7,092 nucleotides of DNA from positions 1 through 7,092 of the forward strand of contig DXDC01000190.1 of the NCBI GenBank assembly GCA_019115685.1, read 5' to 3'. The DNA is from Candidatus Agrococcus pullicola. GTDB taxonomy: Bacteria; Actinomycetota; Actinomycetes; Actinomycetales; Microbacteriaceae. Under the pieces are notes generated by a model that worked only from the letters and a program-made list of their open reading frames with translations, did no database searches and was not told the DNA's origin. This document shows positions 6,501 through 7,092 of this stretch, in pieces. How positions within the stretch are numbered: position 1 is the first letter of the stretch; the number at the start of each line of letters is the position of its first letter. The translations under genes were made by a program, and so were the position numbers.

Positions 6501-7092
6501 GGTGTGAGCCGCCTCGACGCCGAACTGCCCGACTTCATCGACGTCCGCCAGGGCGGCAACGTCGTGCGCGCTTACCCGGGATTCACGACGACCGCCGACG
6601 GATTCGGTGTGCGGATGCACGCGACGGCCGCCGAACGGGATGCCGCCCGGGTGCGTGCCGTGAAGGGGATGCTGCAACAGGCGATCGCAACCCCAGGGCA
6701 GTACGTCGCCGAGAGCCTGACGCAGTCGGAGCGCCTGGCGATCGGATCCTCGCCCTACCGCTCCACGGACGCGCTCATGGACGACGTGCTGGGGCTCATC
6801 ATCGACGCGGAGTTCGAGCGGTTCGAAGCTGCTGGAGCTGTGACGACGCCGGAGCGTTTCGACGAACTACGGGCAGCGATCGAGAGCGGCATCGTCGACC
6901 GGATGTTCCAGATCACTGCGTTGGTCGCACGCTGCCTGACGGCTGCTCGTGGCGTCGATCGTGCGCTGCGCGACGGATCGTCGATCGCGTTCATGGCCCA
7001 GCTCACGGACGCCCGCGCACAGCTCGATGCGCTCGTGTTCGACGGCTTCATCCGTCGCACGGGACTCGCACAGTTGGAGCGACTGCCCGTGT
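3588..7092 (+). CDS. hrpA: ATP-dependent RNA helicase HrpA (DEAH box), 3'-truncated
   Basis: 1168 codons are visible and the frame runs off the window. HrpA proteins are usually about 1300 residues, so roughly the last tenth is missing. The helicase core has Walker A GATGSGKT (32-39), motif Ia TQPRRIAA (57-64), TDGVLLAEM (103-111), DEAH (126-129), SAT (158-160), FFSGEAEI (228-235), TNVAETSLTVPG from 284 and motif VI QRAGRAGR (331-338). HA2 follows at about 390-520, then an OB-fold region around 585-685 (YRGARGTKFRIHPSS), then the DUF3418-type C-terminus from about 690 (FARFDPAHARELF). The enzyme unwinds RNA using NTP; bacterial HrpA has been linked to mRNA processing and ribosome rescue. ATG 3588 is the first start after an in-frame TAG at 3582-3584. 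The N-terminus is short: Walker A comes at residue 32, later in E. coli HrpA. The ribosome-binding site is weak (only AGG at 3583-3585). Confidence 0.95.
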   Translation, partial: MHIQYPEELPVSARRDDIMDALRSNQVVIVAGATGSGKTTQLPKMLLEMGKTSIGHTQPRRIAARTIAERVAEELGETVGRTVGYKVRFTDQVSKETKLKVMTDGVLLAEMHRDRDLKAYDAIVIDEAHERSLTIDFLIGYLQRLLPRRPDLKIVITSATIDPESFSKHFDDAPIIEVSGRTFDVDIRYRPLIDDPDTEEEDEADQLVGVERAIREISAEADGDILVFFSGEAEIRDAQDALKGRLGSRVEILPLFGRLSAAEQHRVFEPSKVAGLQRRIVLATNVAETSLTVPGIRHVIDTGTARISRYSARSKVQRLPIEAISQASAAQRAGRAGRVAEGIAIRLYAEDDFESRSEFTDPEILRTNLANVILQAATLGIGDLERFPFLTPPDSRGLKDGRDLLRELGAITKAGKVTKIGRDLARLPVDPRFGRMALAGKQRGVAHETVAIVAGLSIQDVRERPLEKRQRADELHARFADPTSDFITLLNLWRHLARRQRDLSGNAFRREVKAEFMNFLRIREWHDVVRQLERALGIGRDKRLGDEPEGMSTDADAIHRALLSGLLGHIGIRDSDAKPGQQVRKEARGKRPAREYRGARGTKFRIHPSSGLAKRAPEAVMAAELVETSQLFARQVAAIEPEWAEELAGDLAKSSISEPHWEKKQGAVVAYERVTLLGVPIVEQRRVQFARFDPAHARELFIRHALVEGDWETPEKFDRKNRQLIREIEKLEERQRRRDLLVDEDTIFEFFDARIPADVVSQRTFEGWWRTEKPQRPELLTLTREALTEDADRFARDDYPTRWHQGEQQLRLSYRFSPGDEQDGLTVHVPVAVLPRLSPAGFDWLVPGMREELLTAMIKALPKQIRKHIVPAGDWARAMLDDLPDDPDGRPIAEVLADRIQRKAHIPAGADDVDWSRVPDHLRPTFQIENDRGKKMGVAKSLPELQQRFASQAQQRVAAAAVKVTHESERDGVSRLDAELPDFIDVRQGGNVVRAYPGFTTTADGFGVRMHATAAERDAARVRAVKGMLQQAIATPGQYVAESLTQSERLAIGSSPYRSTDALMDDVLGLIIDAEFERFEAAGAVTTPERFDELRAAIESGIVDRMFQITALVARCLTAARGVDRALRDGSSIAFMAQLTDARAQLDALVFDGFIRRTGLAQLERLPV

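Noticed and set aside
5547..6677. 376-residue open frame on the minus strand
   Set aside because: It lies wholly antisense to hrpA, whose plus-strand frame is continuous and has recognisable DUF3418-type sequence here. Long antisense frames are common at high G+C, and the translation shows no domain.

Overview
The window looks like chromosomal DNA of a high-GC actinobacterium, most likely a member of the Microbacteriaceae. This is an inference from the G+C-rich third codon positions, tightly overlapping genes, a start with leaderless architecture, and strong over-representation of the hexamer GGATGC/GCATCC. No mobile element, CRISPR array, tRNA or rRNA was found. Most of the content is thiamine (vitamin B1) salvage plus one large RNA helicase.

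Layout. Positions 1-1870 (+): a three-gene, translationally coupled operon. It runs from the 3' part of a short-chain dehydrogenase/reductase (SDR) to thiM (hydroxyethylthiazole kinase, 1-base overlap) and thiE (thiamine-phosphate synthase, 4-base ATGA overlap). Positions 1871-2053: a convergent intergenic gap with a perfect 18-bp inverted repeat whose two arms are each a 14-bp dyad. Positions 2054-2854 (-): thiD (HMP/HMP-P kinase), preceded by a clear TPP riboswitch (about 2859-2970, -) that contains the thiD ribosome-binding site. Positions 3029-3403 (+): a small NTF2-like/SnoaL-type protein, divergent from thiD and probably read from a leaderless transcript. Positions 3404-3587: a gap of 184 bases. 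Positions 3588-7092 (+, cut by the window edge): hrpA, a DEAH-box RNA helicase with helicase core, HA2, OB-fold and DUF3418-type C-terminal regions.

How the genes work together. ThiM phosphorylates the thiazole alcohol. ThiD phosphorylates HMP twice to HMP-PP. ThiE joins the two into thiamine phosphate. The window therefore encodes both salvage arms and the coupling step. The de novo genes thiC, thiG and the final kinase thiL are not in view. The thiD riboswitch should shut the HMP arm off when TPP is plentiful. Any riboswitch for the SDR-thiM-thiE operon would lie upstream of the window.

No clearly new multi-gene system is visible. The observations most worth a second look are the nested-dyad inverted repeat between thiE and thiD, the enlarged and apparently branched P3a arm of the TPP aptamer, and the thi-linked SDR with Thr at the usual catalytic Ser position.
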